Part shown: in pieces, positions 8,684 through 18,120 of the stretch
Numbering within the stretch: the stretch's first letter is position 1
Layout: every line of letters begins with the position of its first letter
The notes under the pieces: model-generated
The model's input: only the letters and a program-made list of their open reading frames with translations
What the model was told of the DNA's origin: nothing
Databases searched by the model: none
Assembly: GCF_028705895.1 (NCBI RefSeq)
Contig: NZ_JAQWCQ010000011.1
Coordinates: forward strand, 1-64,000
Length of the DNA: 64,000 nucleotides
From: Massilibacteroides sp.
Lineage (GTDB): Bacteria; Bacteroidota; Bacteroidia; Bacteroidales; Tannerellaceae
Direction: 5' to 3'
Program-made: the position numbers and the translations under genes

Positions 8684-8706
8684 GTAATAGCTTTTTTTTA
8701 TCTTTG
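8677..8706 (+). promoter_or_regulatory. promoter of the type IX cargo gene
   Basis: TTTG at 8677-8680 and TATCTTTG at 8699-8706 are 18 bases apart, close to the usual 19-21. The -33 element lies within the end of the preceding hydrolase gene. Start of transcription would be near 8712, giving a leader of about 22 bases. Confidence 0.6.
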
Positions 8707-8734
8707 CGCCATTAATTTTCAACCAAAACAATAT

Positions 8735-10489
8735 ATGAAGAAAAAAATTATTCTCTTTGGAGCCATACCTATGGCTGTTTGTCTTTACCCAAACCTTATG
8801 AAAGCCCAAACTACCTCTCCGGATCAATGGGAGATATTTGTATCAACAGATAATGCAGTTCTACTTACGGACACGTTTCGTATGCAACGTTTTGAGGGAG
8901 ATATGCAGGATAATTGGCCTTATACAGGCGGAGAAGGCTGTTCCATAATTGAAGCATCAGAGACCGGATTCACAGAGACAAGTGGAGGAAAACTTATGCA
9001 TCTGGACTTAGGAAGTTCGTTGAAATTTTCTGACGCAGTTTCCCCGATGCATCAAACCGTAAGAGGAGGTTTGTCTTATGTGGCCAAAAATGCTATGACC
9101 GGAGAGCAACTAAAGGCCGTACTATATGAAGAGACCAAAAAAGATACAGCTGTTGTATGTAAGGTGTTGAAAGAAGATTTTACCTCAGATTTGAAACATG
9201 TAAAGATTGGCAGGACTATATATGCGATTGACTTTCTTGTAGGTGATCCTTCCGCAAATACCAAAAACGGATATTACTGTTTAGATAGTGTTTATTTGTA
9301 TGGTGATATACCAGTCTATAGTCTCTTTACGGGAAAAACCTCTTGGAACAATACGGTTGCCTGGTCTCATTTACCGGCAGAAAGACATCGGCATGCGTTG
9401 ATAAAGGGGGAAGTTTCCGTGACTGCTGATACGCATTGTGACAACGTAAGTCTTAATGGAGGAATACGAATTGAAAAGAATAAGGTGTTTCGTGTAAACG
9501 ATCTAAATTTGTACGAGGCTTCTTCTTATATTACGAATGAAGGAGAACTTCTTTTAAATGGGAAAATTCATCTTACACGAACATTCCCTGAAAAAGGAGT
9601 CTGGTATTTCGTTTCTTTTCCTTTTGACGTATATGCGGATGGCCTTGACTCGGGTTTTACGTTAAAAGATGAGACTCCTAACGCAGGTGGTAATTATTTC
9701 TATGTACTGACTTATAACGGAAAAAGACGGAGCGAAGGGCAGTCTGTGCAGAGTAATTGGGATGTCTTGCCCGTATCAGTAACCCAAAGCGGTGAACCTG
9801 TTTTTGAGAAGAATAAAGGTTATCTGTTCGCAATTGACGAACAAGCTGATGCGACAACTATTTCCTTCTCTTCGCGATCAGAAGCTATTCCTTCTACATT
9901 TGGAAAGAATGCGGAGATAAATATTGATATTCCTTACACAACGACAGCCGATGATGCTAATTCCGGCTGGTTCTTTTGTGGCAATCCTCTCCCTGCTCCT
10001 ATGCATGTAAATGAACTGGCACATCCGTCTTTAGATGGTTATGTTTATTTGTTTAACGGCGAAGAATACAGCCCGATACCTTTGGATGGAAATTATCTGT
10101 TGCCTCCTTATTCTGCCTTTTTCCTGAAAGCAAAACAGAGTACGACTCTCTCTGTAGGATCGAAGGAGGATGAAGGTCATAATGCTGTTCTACTGTCTGC
10201 AATGTATTCTTTGCATGATGCCAAAACAGAACCTTCAGCTACTATCACAACAGGTAATGAGGCGATTGTTAAGCATACTTCATACAGAATGGAAGCAACC
10301 CGGTTTTGTATTACTAATGCACCTGAAAAAGGAACAGTACATATTTGTGATGCAAATGGACGAACAATCTTAACAAGTTCATTTGTTGAAGGAGAAACCA
10401 AACAGATTGCATTACCTGAACAGCCGGGATTTTATGTTTTACTTCTTCAAACGCAAAACGGACGAATAGAATACAAACTTATCCGATAA
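8735..10489 (+). CDS. secreted protein, probable type IX secretion cargo
   Basis: A 584-residue exported protein. Residues 1-24 are a signal peptide ending in MKAQ. The middle contains a WYFVSFPFDV segment (near residue 288) often seen in large Bacteroidetes surface proteins. The last 75 residues look like a type A type IX sorting domain: VHICDANGRTILTSS, then a hydrophobic GFYVLLLQTQNGRIEYKLIR end. With SprA encoded in the same window, export by the type IX system and attachment to the cell surface is a reasonable inference. There are no catalytic motifs I recognise. It has its own promoter and is followed 48 bases later by a small membrane protein gene. Confidence 0.7.
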   Translation: MKKKIILFGAIPMAVCLYPNLMKAQTTSPDQWEIFVSTDNAVLLTDTFRMQRFEGDMQDNWPYTGGEGCSIIEASETGFTETSGGKLMHLDLGSSLKFSDAVSPMHQTVRGGLSYVAKNAMTGEQLKAVLYEETKKDTAVVCKVLKEDFTSDLKHVKIGRTIYAIDFLVGDPSANTKNGYYCLDSVYLYGDIPVYSLFTGKTSWNNTVAWSHLPAERHRHALIKGEVSVTADTHCDNVSLNGGIRIEKNKVFRVNDLNLYEASSYITNEGELLLNGKIHLTRTFPEKGVWYFVSFPFDVYADGLDSGFTLKDETPNAGGNYFYVLTYNGKRRSEGQSVQSNWDVLPVSVTQSGEPVFEKNKGYLFAIDEQADATTISFSSRSEAIPSTFGKNAEINIDIPYTTTADDANSGWFFCGNPLPAPMHVNELAHPSLDGYVYLFNGEEYSPIPLDGNYLLPPYSAFFLKAKQSTTLSVGSKEDEGHNAVLLSAMYSLHDAKTEPSATITTGNEAIVKHTSYRMEATRFCITNAPEKGTVHICDANGRTILTSSFVEGETKQIALPEQPGFYVLLLQTQNGRIEYKLIR

Positions 10490-10508
10490 TGGAATCAAAC
10501 TAATCCTG

Positions 10509-10516
10509 TATATTTG
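10509..10516 (+). promoter_or_regulatory. -7 box (TATATTTG) of the small membrane protein gene
   Basis: TATATTTG matches TAnnTTTG and ends 21 bases before the ATG at 10538. No -33 TTTG is obvious. Confidence 0.45.
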
Positions 10517-10537
10517 GGCTGTAGAAAAATTGAATAA

Positions 10538-10771
10538 ATGAAAAAGGTTAATATAACTACAGCCCTTTTATTGGTTTATCTGTTGGTGATAGGCGTGCTT
10601 TTCTGGCCTGGCAATAATCCGAATGTTGAATCTCTTCAATATTGGGGCGTTCTTGGTGGTACTCTTTTTATCATTATCGTCCTTCGTATTATTCAGATTA
10701 AACGCCTGAAGTTGCGTGACAAATGGCGGAGAGAAAACGAAGAGACGCGGTCTGATAAAACAAATCACTAA
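10538..10771 (+). CDS. small two-segment membrane protein
   Basis: A 77-residue protein with two predicted membrane segments (about residues 8-24 and 38-54) and a strongly charged C-terminal tail. I do not recognise a family. The frame is supported by a good -7 box upstream, by an ATG after AT-rich sequence, and by its fit between the cargo gene and the convergent uvrA, whose stop is 2 bases away. Confidence 0.6.
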   Translation: MKKVNITTALLLVYLLVIGVLFWPGNNPNVESLQYWGVLGGTLFIIIVLRIIQIKRLKLRDKWRRENEETRSDKTNH

Positions 10772-10773
10772 GT

Positions 10774-13560
10774 TTACACAGACAGTTTGTCTTTCAGAAA
10801 ACGCCCGGTGTAGGATTCTGCGCATTTTGCAATTTCTTCCGGAGTACCTGCGCACACCAGAGTACCTCCTTCTTTTCCTCCTTCCGGTCCGAGGTCGATT
10901 ACATAATCAGCGCATTTGATTACATCCATATTGTGTTCGATAATAACAATTGAGTGTCCGTTCTCCAGCAGTGCATTGAATGCTTTTAATAAGGTTTTTA
11001 TGTCATGGAAATGCAAACCAGTGGTTGGCTCGTCAAAAATAAATAAAGTAGATTGTTGTTTCTCTTGTCCTAAATAATAGGCCAGCTTTACACGTTGATT
11101 TTCGCCTCCCGACAATGTTGAAGAGGTTTGACCTAATTTGAGATAACCTAAACCTACGTCTTGCAACGGTTTCAGTTTTTTGACGATTTTCTTCTCCTGG
11201 CTACCTTGTTTTACACTAAAGAATTCAACGGCCTGATTAATGGTCATCTCTAATATATCATAGATATTCGCTCCACGATATTCAACTTCCAATAAATCCG
11301 AACGAAAACGTTTTCCATGACAAGCCTCGCATACTAATGTAATATCGGCCATAAACTGCATTTCTACCGTTATCTTGCCTTCTCCTTTACATTCTTCACA
11401 GCGTCCTCCTTCTTTGTTAAACGAAAAATAAGCCGGGGTAAAGTTCATTTGTTTAGATAAGGCTTGTTCGGCGTAAAGTTTTCGTATCTCATCATATGCG
11501 CCGATATATGTAACCGGATTGGAACGTGAACTTTTACCAATTGAGTTCTGATCAACAAATTCCACTTGTTTGACTAATTTCAGATCTCCTTCCAGACCGG
11601 TACAATCTACACTTGCCCGTTCGTTTCCTTCAATCGCATTTTTTACTCCCGTATAGAATATATCACGGACTAATGTACTTTTGCCGGATCCACTCACACC
11701 GGTTACCACGGTCATACAGTTAAGCGGAAATTTGACGGTTACTCCTTTCAGATTGTTTTTTCGCACGCCTTTTACCTCTATGTAGTTGTTCCATGGACGA
11801 CGAAAGGGAGGGAGGTCAATTTTGTCTTCTCCTGTCAGGTATTTAACCGTATAGCTATTGCTGTCTTTTTGTAAATTGTTGACGTTACCCTGATAAACCA
11901 CTTCACCACCGAGGCGACCGGCTTTAGGCCCAATATCTATAATGTAATCTGCCGCCCGGATGATCTCTTCATCATGCTCAACAATGATTACCGTATTGCC
12001 TAATGATTGTAGCTGACGCAATACTTTGATCAATAAATCCGTATCTCTGGAATGTAACCCGATACTCGGTTCGTCCAAGATATACAAAGAACCGACTAAG
12101 CTGCTGCCTAACGATGTCGCCAGATTAATACGCTGACTTTCTCCTCCCGAAAGAGAAGACGACAACCTGTCAAGCGTAAGGTATCCCAGCCCGACATCTA
12201 TTAAAAATTGCAGACGGCTGTTTATCTCCGTCAACAGCCGTTTGGCAATGGCCGCATCGGTTTCATTCAACTCTAAATGATCAAAAAAGTCCTTTACTTC
12301 CGTAATCGGACGGCTTACCAATTGCGCAATATTCTGTCCGTCCACTTTCACATAAAGAGCCTCCGGCTTTAACCGGCTTCCTTTACACATCGGACAGGTT
12401 GTTTTTCCCCGGTAACGTGCTAACATTACGCGGTATTGAATTTTGTATTGATTCTCTTCTACGAACTTGAAGAAGTCGTAAATGCCATGAATGTTTTTTG
12501 TCCCGTTCCAAAGCAGCTCTTTCTCCTCTTCAGATAGTGCATAATAGGGACGATGAATCGGAAAATCACTTGCCGATTTTACAAAATCTTTCAGCCATTC
12601 ACCCATCACATCCCCCTTCCAACAAACCACTGCACCTTCGAAAACAGAAAGACCTTTGTCCGGAACCACCAAGTTTTCATCGATTCCAAGTACTTTTCCA
12701 TACCCCTCGCATTTAGGGCAAGCCCCCAATGGATTGTTGAAGCTAAACATCATATCCGTCGGTTCCATAAACGTAATCCCGTCGGCCTCAAATTTCTTAG
12801 AATAATCCTTTGTAACAGTCTCCTGCTCCGTATAAATACGAATACGACAAGCCCCATGTCCTTCGAAAAATGCTGTTTCAACCGAATCCGCTAACCGGCT
12901 TTTTAAAATCTTATCATTGGATACCGTCAGACGGTCAATCACCAGCTCCATATCCTTTTCAGACATAAGAGACTCATTTTCCAAAACTTCCGGAATGCGA
13001 TATACCGTATCCTTTACGAGTAAACGATTATATCCTTCCTTCTGTAAAATTTCCAATTGCTCTTTTAAAGAACGCCCCTCAGGAGGAATGACAGACGCAA
13101 AGACGGCAAAACGAGTTCCCTCAGGATAGACAAGTACCTCGTTACGGATATCACTAACCTGATGTTTCTTGACCTCTGTACCCGAAACCGGTGAAATGGT
13201 TTTACCTATACGAGCATAAAGAAGGCGTAGATATTCGTATATTTCAGTTGACGTACCAACCGTAGAACGCGGATTGCGGGTGTTCACTTTCTGTTCGATG
13301 GCTATGGCAGGGGGGATTCCTTTGATGTAATCGCATTCCGGTTTGCTCATCCTTCCAAGAAACTGGCGCGCATAAGACGACAGGCTTTCTACGTATCGCC
13401 GTTGCCCTTCTGCATATAACGTATCAAACGCCAACGATGATTTTCCGCTGCCTGAAAGTCCCGTAATAACGACTAACTTATTGCGGGGGATTTCTACATC
13501 AATATTTTTTAGATTATTAATTCTGGCTCCTTTAATAAGGATATTGTTCTCTTTTGCCAT
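10774..13560 (-). CDS. uvrA: excinuclease ABC subunit A
   Basis: A 928-residue UvrA, the damage-sensing ATPase of nucleotide excision repair. The first Walker A GLSGSGKS is at residues 34-41 and the second [11 protein letters not shown] near 620; two LSGGE(S/N)QR signatures are present. Zinc-finger cysteines appear as CPKC/CPMC pairs in the first half and CEEC...CEAC in the second. The start is the ATG at 13560, giving the canonical [12 protein letters not shown] beginning; the frame runs 18 codons further upstream but passes over its own promoter (box at 13592-13599). Confidence 0.97.
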   Translation of the reverse strand: MAKENNILIKGARINNLKNIDVEIPRNKLVVITGLSGSGKSSLAFDTLYAEGQRRYVESLSSYARQFLGRMSKPECDYIKGIPPAIAIEQKVNTRNPRSTVGTSTEIYEYLRLLYARIGKTISPVSGTEVKKHQVSDIRNEVLVYPEGTRFAVFASVIPPEGRSLKEQLEILQKEGYNRLLVKDTVYRIPEVLENESLMSEKDMELVIDRLTVSNDKILKSRLADSVETAFFEGHGACRIRIYTEQETVTKDYSKKFEADGITFMEPTDMMFSFNNPLGACPKCEGYGKVLGIDENLVVPDKGLSVFEGAVVCWKGDVMGEWLKDFVKSASDFPIHRPYYALSEEEKELLWNGTKNIHGIYDFFKFVEENQYKIQYRVMLARYRGKTTCPMCKGSRLKPEALYVKVDGQNIAQLVSRPITEVKDFFDHLELNETDAAIAKRLLTEINSRLQFLIDVGLGYLTLDRLSSSLSGGESQRINLATSLGSSLVGSLYILDEPSIGLHSRDTDLLIKVLRQLQSLGNTVIIVEHDEEIIRAADYIIDIGPKAGRLGGEVVYQGNVNNLQKDSNSYTVKYLTGEDKIDLPPFRRPWNNYIEVKGVRKNNLKGVTVKFPLNCMTVVTGVSGSGKSTLVRDIFYTGVKNAIEGNERASVDCTGLEGDLKLVKQVEFVDQNSIGKSSRSNPVTYIGAYDEIRKLYAEQALSKQMNFTPAYFSFNKEGGRCEECKGEGKITVEMQFMADITLVCEACHGKRFRSDLLEVEYRGANIYDILEMTINQAVEFFSVKQGSQEKKIVKKLKPLQDVGLGYLKLGQTSSTLSGGENQRVKLAYYLGQEKQQSTLFIFDEPTTGLHFHDIKTLLKAFNALLENGHSIVIIEHNMDVIKCADYVIDLGPEGGKEGGTLVCAGTPEEIAKCAESYTGRFLKDKLSV

Positions 13561-13591
13561 AACCTGTACCCGTTCTCTTTTTTTGAAGACA

Positions 13592-13599
13592 CAAAGATA
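13592..13599 (-). promoter_or_regulatory. -7 box (TATCTTTG) of uvrA
   Basis: TATCTTTG on the minus strand lies 31 bases ahead of the uvrA ATG. I see no LexA-like palindrome next to it. Confidence 0.55.
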
Positions 13600-13682
13600 C
13601 GAAATCTTTCGCACCGTAATTTTTTACTCTCTTCACAAGGCATAAAAATGAAAAAAAATAATCATTAGAATAAATAAAAAAA

Positions 13683-13716
13683 TATAAAGGATATTTTTCC
13701 AAAAATATCCTTTATA
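13683..13716. repeat. 16-bp perfect inverted repeat
   Basis: The arms 13683-13698 and 13701-13716 are perfectly complementary, separated by only CC. The arm contains ATAAAGGATATTTTT. It could be an operator or a hairpin. The same AAAAATATAAAGGAT 15-mer is at 229-243. Confidence 0.75.
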
Positions 13717-13789
13717 ATTGGAAAAATAACCTTTATATTTTTGTGGCAATTTTTTCTTTGATTTTCAAGAGAGAAAAAATGCCCCATTT

Positions 13790-13825
13790 ACGGGGTTAAA
13801 AATGGGGTTAAAAACGGGGTTAAAT
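13790..13825 (+). repeat. three tandem 12-bp repeats next to a promoter
   Basis: Units 13790-13801, 13802-13813 and 13814-13825 have the consensus A(C/T)GGGGTTAAA(A/T). An inverted partial copy (CCCCATTT, 13782-13789) precedes them. The array stops 5 bases before the -7 box at 13831, so it covers the -33 region, which fits an operator for a regulator of the AsmA-like gene. Confidence 0.75.
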
Positions 13826-13830
13826 AAGTA

Positions 13831-13838
13831 TATATTTG
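13831..13838 (+). promoter_or_regulatory. -7 box (TATATTTG) of the AsmA-like gene
   Basis: TATATTTG matches TAnnTTTG and lies directly after the 12-bp repeats. Transcription from here would give a leader of about 150 bases. Confidence 0.5.
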
Positions 13839-13992
13839 ACCTGTTCAACGAGACCGGTGAGGATAATAATCTTTTGTCGTCTGTGAGTTGGCAAAAATAG
13901 CCTGTCAAATTCATTTAAAAGAGTATTCACTAAAAATAATATTCTGTAATTTCACCATCGGTTAGAGCTTGTTTTAATCTAAACGAATAAAT

Positions 13993-16203
13993 GTGATGAA
14001 AATAGTTAGAATCCTTTTGATTGGCCTCGCAATTGTTGTTGTTTTACTTGTTGTCTTAGCTTTAGGAATCTCTACTTTTGCAAAAAATTACGTGGAGAAA
14101 AACAGTAAGGAGTTGATCGGAAGAAAAGTGCTGATGAATGATTTGGACTTGAATATTTTTACGGGAACCCTTTATCTTGATTCAATACGTTTATACGAGA
14201 AAGATGATACTACGATCTTTGCTTCAATCGACTCTTTTTACGTAAATCTGGAACTGTTACAGCTCTTGAAAAGTAAAATAGAGATTGCTCAATTGCGCTT
14301 TATTCGTCCTTATGCTGCAATTCTTCAGGATGGTGATGTGTTTAATTTTGATGATTTTTTCGCTGAAGGGGATACGGTAGAGAAGGAAAAAACTCCTTCT
14401 TCTTTTCCGGAGTCTGTATTGGTCCGTAATATTTATGTTGACGGCGGCAGATTGGCTTATACCGACCAACAGCTGAATAATACGATCCGGATGAACGATT
14501 TAGGAGTCGCGATACCCGAACTGGCTTTTGAACGGGGAAATACAAAAGCGGGGATACATCTGAAAATCGGAGATTCTGCTACCCTGAACAGTGAATTAAC
14601 CATGAATATGCAAACAAATGAATACTTGTTGGCATTACAATTAGAGAACCTGCCTGTCGAAATAATAAAACCCTATATGGCAGAACGCTTCAATATAGAT
14701 TCTTTTGATGGAACGCTGAATACCGATCTGAAGATTAACGGGAATACGGATCATATGATGGACTTTACTGTTAGTGGGACGGCAAAAGCTGAAAATTTTA
14801 ATATGACCAACGGCCAACATGAGCCTGTTCTTGCTATGAATGAAGCTGTTGTAAGTATGAATAAAATTCATCTGCCGACTTCTACCTATCTTTTTGATTC
14901 GATTGAAGTGAAGGGAGGTAAACTTGATTTTATTCTTCATAAAGATTCAACAGATAATATCAATTCTCTTTTCAAAGCGGCTGCAGACATCGCTTCGGTT
15001 GATACGACTGCTGAGGAACAAATCGTGTTTAAGGTTGCAAAACTACATGTCACGGAGTCTCAATTGACATATCTGGATCATACATTGCGGAGTTCGGAAT
15101 TCAGTCTGCCTCTTTCAAATGTTGATTTTACGTCGTCGGATTTTGATTTGAATTCAACAAACAAATATGATGTGAAGGCGACTGTACCTCATGGAGGCAA
15201 AATTGATTTCAGCTGGAAGGCGAATTTTAATAACTTGTCGGATCAGGAGATAGCGGGTAATTTCCGTAATATCAACTTGGGCTTGTTTACGCCTTTTTGC
15301 TTAGACTACACGGCGTATGATATAACAAAAGGTAATATGAATTTCACAACGAATAATAAAATACAAAACAACTATATTCAAAGTGAGAATAAAATAGATG
15401 TATATAACATGCGGGTAGGGAAAAAACGGAATGATATAAAGCCGGAATACAATATCCCGCTCAAGTTGGGTTTGTATATTTTGAGAGATAAGGATGAAAA
15501 AATAGAATTTGATATTCCAGTCAAAGGAAAGATCAATGATCCGGAATTTTCATATAAAAAGATCGTACTCAAAACAATTGTTAATCTGATTGTGAAAGTA
15601 GCCGTCTCCCCTGTACGATTTATCGCCGGTTCTTTAGGAATGAATCCCGATGAAATGGCTTCGATGCCTGTTGATGCATTGCAAACGGAAATAAATGCCC
15701 GGCAATATAGTCAATTAAACGAGCTGGCAGGTATTTATTCACAAAAACCGGAAATGGTTTTGCAATTGAAGCAATACGTAAATCTGTCTGATGCGCTGGA
15801 TGATTATGTCCTGTATCAGGCTAAAAATGATTATCTGATCTCCCGTACTCCGGAGAAAAATAATCAGTTATTTTCCTATGAAGAGGCGAGCGACAGAGTT
15901 GCAGATGACGATGATAATCTGAAAAACTATATAGAGAAAAGAAGCGCAGATGGAGAAAAGAATATCGTTAAAAACCTTTCTTTGAGAGACAAGCTATACT
16001 TGATTTTCCCGAAAGATTCAATGCAAAGTCTGCTTGTTGAAAAACTCAAAAACAGAGATGAATACATTAAAAACTATTTAGTAGGCACCGGAGGCATCCC
16101 GATAGAAAACATAACGGTAGAGACTGCTTCGATGGACTCTCTTTCACACTACAATGGAAAGTCGCAATACAAGATTGAACTAACCTTGTCTGAAGATGAA
16201 TAG
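13993..16203 (+). CDS. AsmA/DUF748-family envelope protein
   Basis: A 736-residue protein with one N-terminal membrane segment (about residues 5-27) and a long periplasmic part rich in beta strands, of the AsmA/DUF748 type. These repeating-groove proteins are linked to lipid transport between inner and outer membranes or to outer-membrane assembly. The pattern of repeated xxxLDSIxxY and GKLDF blocks in the first 350 residues and an amphipathic C-terminal part (from about residue 560) fit this. An alternative ATG lies one codon downstream. Its upstream region holds the triple 12-bp repeats. Confidence 0.75.
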   Translation: MMKIVRILLIGLAIVVVLLVVLALGISTFAKNYVEKNSKELIGRKVLMNDLDLNIFTGTLYLDSIRLYEKDDTTIFASIDSFYVNLELLQLLKSKIEIAQLRFIRPYAAILQDGDVFNFDDFFAEGDTVEKEKTPSSFPESVLVRNIYVDGGRLAYTDQQLNNTIRMNDLGVAIPELAFERGNTKAGIHLKIGDSATLNSELTMNMQTNEYLLALQLENLPVEIIKPYMAERFNIDSFDGTLNTDLKINGNTDHMMDFTVSGTAKAENFNMTNGQHEPVLAMNEAVVSMNKIHLPTSTYLFDSIEVKGGKLDFILHKDSTDNINSLFKAAADIASVDTTAEEQIVFKVAKLHVTESQLTYLDHTLRSSEFSLPLSNVDFTSSDFDLNSTNKYDVKATVPHGGKIDFSWKANFNNLSDQEIAGNFRNINLGLFTPFCLDYTAYDITKGNMNFTTNNKIQNNYIQSENKIDVYNMRVGKKRNDIKPEYNIPLKLGLYILRDKDEKIEFDIPVKGKINDPEFSYKKIVLKTIVNLIVKVAVSPVRFIAGSLGMNPDEMASMPVDALQTEINARQYSQLNELAGIYSQKPEMVLQLKQYVNLSDALDDYVLYQAKNDYLISRTPEKNNQLFSYEEASDRVADDDDNLKNYIEKRSADGEKNIVKNLSLRDKLYLIFPKDSMQSLLVEKLKNRDEYIKNYLVGTGGIPIENITVETASMDSLSHYNGKSQYKIELTLSEDE

Positions 16204-16210
16204 AACTGCG

Positions 16211-17401
16211 TCAGTCAATATCCGTGCTACTTAGTTTCTTCTTATCAGCATATGAATTAAGAATTAGAGTCAGAGCGCCGTCGGACGTAATGTTGTGGGT
16301 CGTCCCAAAACTATCTAAAAGTGCAAATATGCTAATCATCAGGGCTGTGCCCACTTCGTCTATTCCTAATACCGCATGAATAAGCCCCAGAGAAGTGATA
16401 AGCGTACCTCCCGGAAGTCCGGGCGCAGCAATGGCGAATATTCCTAACAAGGGAATAAAAATGATCATTTTGTCGAGTCCGGGCATCGAGCCGTAAAGCA
16501 ATTGAGAAACCGCAATTGTGAGGAAGACAACATCGAGAATTGAACCGACAAAGTGGATGTTACCGAGCAAAGGAATCGCAAACTCTCTGACATCCTTGCG
16601 AAGTACGGGGCTTTTCTTTGTTTCCTCTATCGCCACACCAAGACTTGCGGCAGAAGACTGTGTTCCCAAGGCAGTCAATATAACAGGTCCGTAAAATTTC
16701 AGAACTTGCCAGGGATTTTTACCTGAATACAGACCCGCGGTAATGTAAAGAAAACTGATCCAGGTTATATGACAAAGCAGTGTAATCAATAAAATAGCGA
16801 AGAAAACAGGTAAACGGGAAGCCAAAGCACCTTCATAAGCTAAGACACTGAAATTAGAAGCAATAAACAGGGGGAGTATTGGTAACAAAAAACGTTTAAC
16901 CATTGTGAATACCAAAGACTGAAACTCATAAAGTGCTGCTTCAATTCGCTCTGCTTTCGTCCAGATAATGGACAGCCCTAACATAAAGGCAAGCACTAAT
17001 GCGCTTAACACAGACATCAGAGGCGGAATGTCTAATCGGAATATCATCTCAGGTAATGCTTTGCCCGCGTCCGTTACGGGAATGATATTCAGCAACGGAA
17101 TGCTCGTATAGCCTACGACAGCAGCCAATGACGCACTTCCTACACATGACGCATAAGCTAATAAAACGGCGGCAACCAGTAGTTTCGATGCATTTTTCTT
17201 TAATCGCGTGATGGAAGGAGTAATGAATCCGAATATAAGCAACGGAATCAGAAAAAAGATTATTTGCCCTAATACATGCTTTATCGGAAGAATAACGCTG
17301 ATAACTGTTTCATTGGCAAAATGACCGATAATAAATCCGGCAATCACGGATAGGATCAACAATACACTGGTGTTAGAGAGTATCTTTTTCATTCTTTGCA
17401 T
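16211..17401 (-). CDS. dicarboxylate/amino acid:cation symporter (SDF family)
   Basis: A 396-residue inner-membrane transporter of the DAACS/SDF family (GltP, DctA, SstT relatives). It has eight or more hydrophobic segments and the family's serine-rich hairpin as TALGTQSSAASLG near residue 225, plus the GGTLITSLG and LDSFGTTHN regions near the substrate and cation sites. The likely substrates are dicarboxylates or acidic or small amino acids taken up with Na+ or H+. An in-frame ATG three codons in (17392) is an equal candidate start. A 14-bp palindrome (17440-17473) lies upstream. Confidence 0.88.
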   Translation of the reverse strand: MQRMKKILSNTSVLLILSVIAGFIIGHFANETVISVILPIKHVLGQIIFFLIPLLIFGFITPSITRLKKNASKLLVAAVLLAYASCVGSASLAAVVGYTSIPLLNIIPVTDAGKALPEMIFRLDIPPLMSVLSALVLAFMLGLSIIWTKAERIEAALYEFQSLVFTMVKRFLLPILPLFIASNFSVLAYEGALASRLPVFFAILLITLLCHITWISFLYITAGLYSGKNPWQVLKFYGPVILTALGTQSSAASLGVAIEETKKSPVLRKDVREFAIPLLGNIHFVGSILDVVFLTIAVSQLLYGSMPGLDKMIIFIPLLGIFAIAAPGLPGGTLITSLGLIHAVLGIDEVGTALMISIFALLDSFGTTHNITSDGALTLILNSYADKKKLSSTDID

Positions 17402-17439
17402 TTGTTTGTTCGAGACGCAAAGTAAATTAAATAGTAAAG

Positions 17440-17473
17440 TCTGCTAAATACCATATTCGTGGTATTTAGCAGA
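17440..17473. promoter_or_regulatory. palindrome, possible operator of the symporter gene
   Basis: A 14-bp perfect inverted repeat (17440-17453 with 17460-17473) with a 6-base centre. It lies 40 bases upstream of the leftward symporter start and about 70 bases upstream of the rimP promoter. No T-run follows on either strand, which argues against a terminator. A near-consensus box (TTACTTTG, minus strand) lies between it and the symporter ATG. Confidence 0.5.
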
Positions 17474-17546
17474 TTTCAATAGAAAAACGAGTTTATTCTA
17501 CTTCGGTTTGTCTCTCAGCTTATGCCTGAATAAAAAAAGAAAAACT

Positions 17547-17577
17547 TTTGCGAAGTCTCTGAATATTTGTATATTTG
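17547..17577 (+). promoter_or_regulatory. promoter of the rimP-nusA-infB-suf operon
   Basis: TTTG at 17547-17550 and TATATTTG at 17570-17577 are exactly 19 bases apart, a perfect Bacteroidetes primary promoter. The leader of about 65 bases contains a G-rich/C-rich hairpin (about 17599-17625) that might be a control element. Confidence 0.8.
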
Positions 17578-17646
17578 CACCTTGAAAAGAGGCGAGGATG
17601 AGGAGGGGGCGGATAGTCCCCTTCTTTATTCTCATATTTAGAACCT

Positions 17647-18114
17647 ATGATTGATAAAAACGAAATAGTTCGACTCGCTGAGGAAAAACTGGCTTCATCT
17701 ACGATTTTTCTGGTAGATGTTCAGATTAAGCCGGGTAATATGATTGTTGTTGAGATAGATAGCGACGATGCTATTGGGATTGATGATTGTGCCGAATTGA
17801 GCCGTTATATTGAAAATGCTTTAGACAGGGAAAAGGAAGATTTTGAACTGGAAGTAGGATCGGCCGGAATAACTTCACCGTTGAAAGTGTTTCGCCAATA
17901 TAAAAAGTATATTGGGAAAGAGGTAGAGTTATTGCTGGTAAAAGGAATTAAGGTTACCGGTATTCTGAAGTTTGCAGACGAGAACGGTCTTGTTGTCGTT
18001 GTGGAGAAAAGGATAAAACCGGAAGGCGCAAAAAGGAAAGTGCTTGTTGAAGAAGAGCAGGCATATGCTTTTGACGAAATAAAACATACAAAATATTTAC
18101 TAAGATTCAAGTAA
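17647..18114 (+). CDS. rimP: ribosome maturation factor RimP
   Basis: A 155-residue RimP, needed for late assembly of the 30S subunit. The N-terminal half carries the conserved VEIDSDDAIGIDDCAELSR block and FELEVGSAGITSPL segment; the second half is the small Sm-like barrel. It is the first gene of a seven-gene run, 6 bases ahead of nusA, in the arrangement common to most bacteria. Confidence 0.95.
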   Translation: MIDKNEIVRLAEEKLASSTIFLVDVQIKPGNMIVVEIDSDDAIGIDDCAELSRYIENALDREKEDFELEVGSAGITSPLKVFRQYKKYIGKEVELLLVKGIKVTGILKFADENGLVVVVEKRIKPEGAKRKVLVEEEQAYAFDEIKHTKYLLRFK

Positions 18115-18120
18115 AAGATT

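Larger units (their letters stand above)
13600..13992. other. long divergent spacer between uvrA and the AsmA-like gene
   Basis: No gene is visible. From left to right it holds a run of A/T, a 16-bp perfect palindrome arm pair (13683-13716), a further partial copy of the same motif near 13727-13740, three 12-bp tandem repeats (13790-13825), a -7 box (13831-13838) and a 140-base leader to the ATG at 13993. It shares a 15-mer and a 12-mer with the left edge of the window. Confidence 0.6.
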
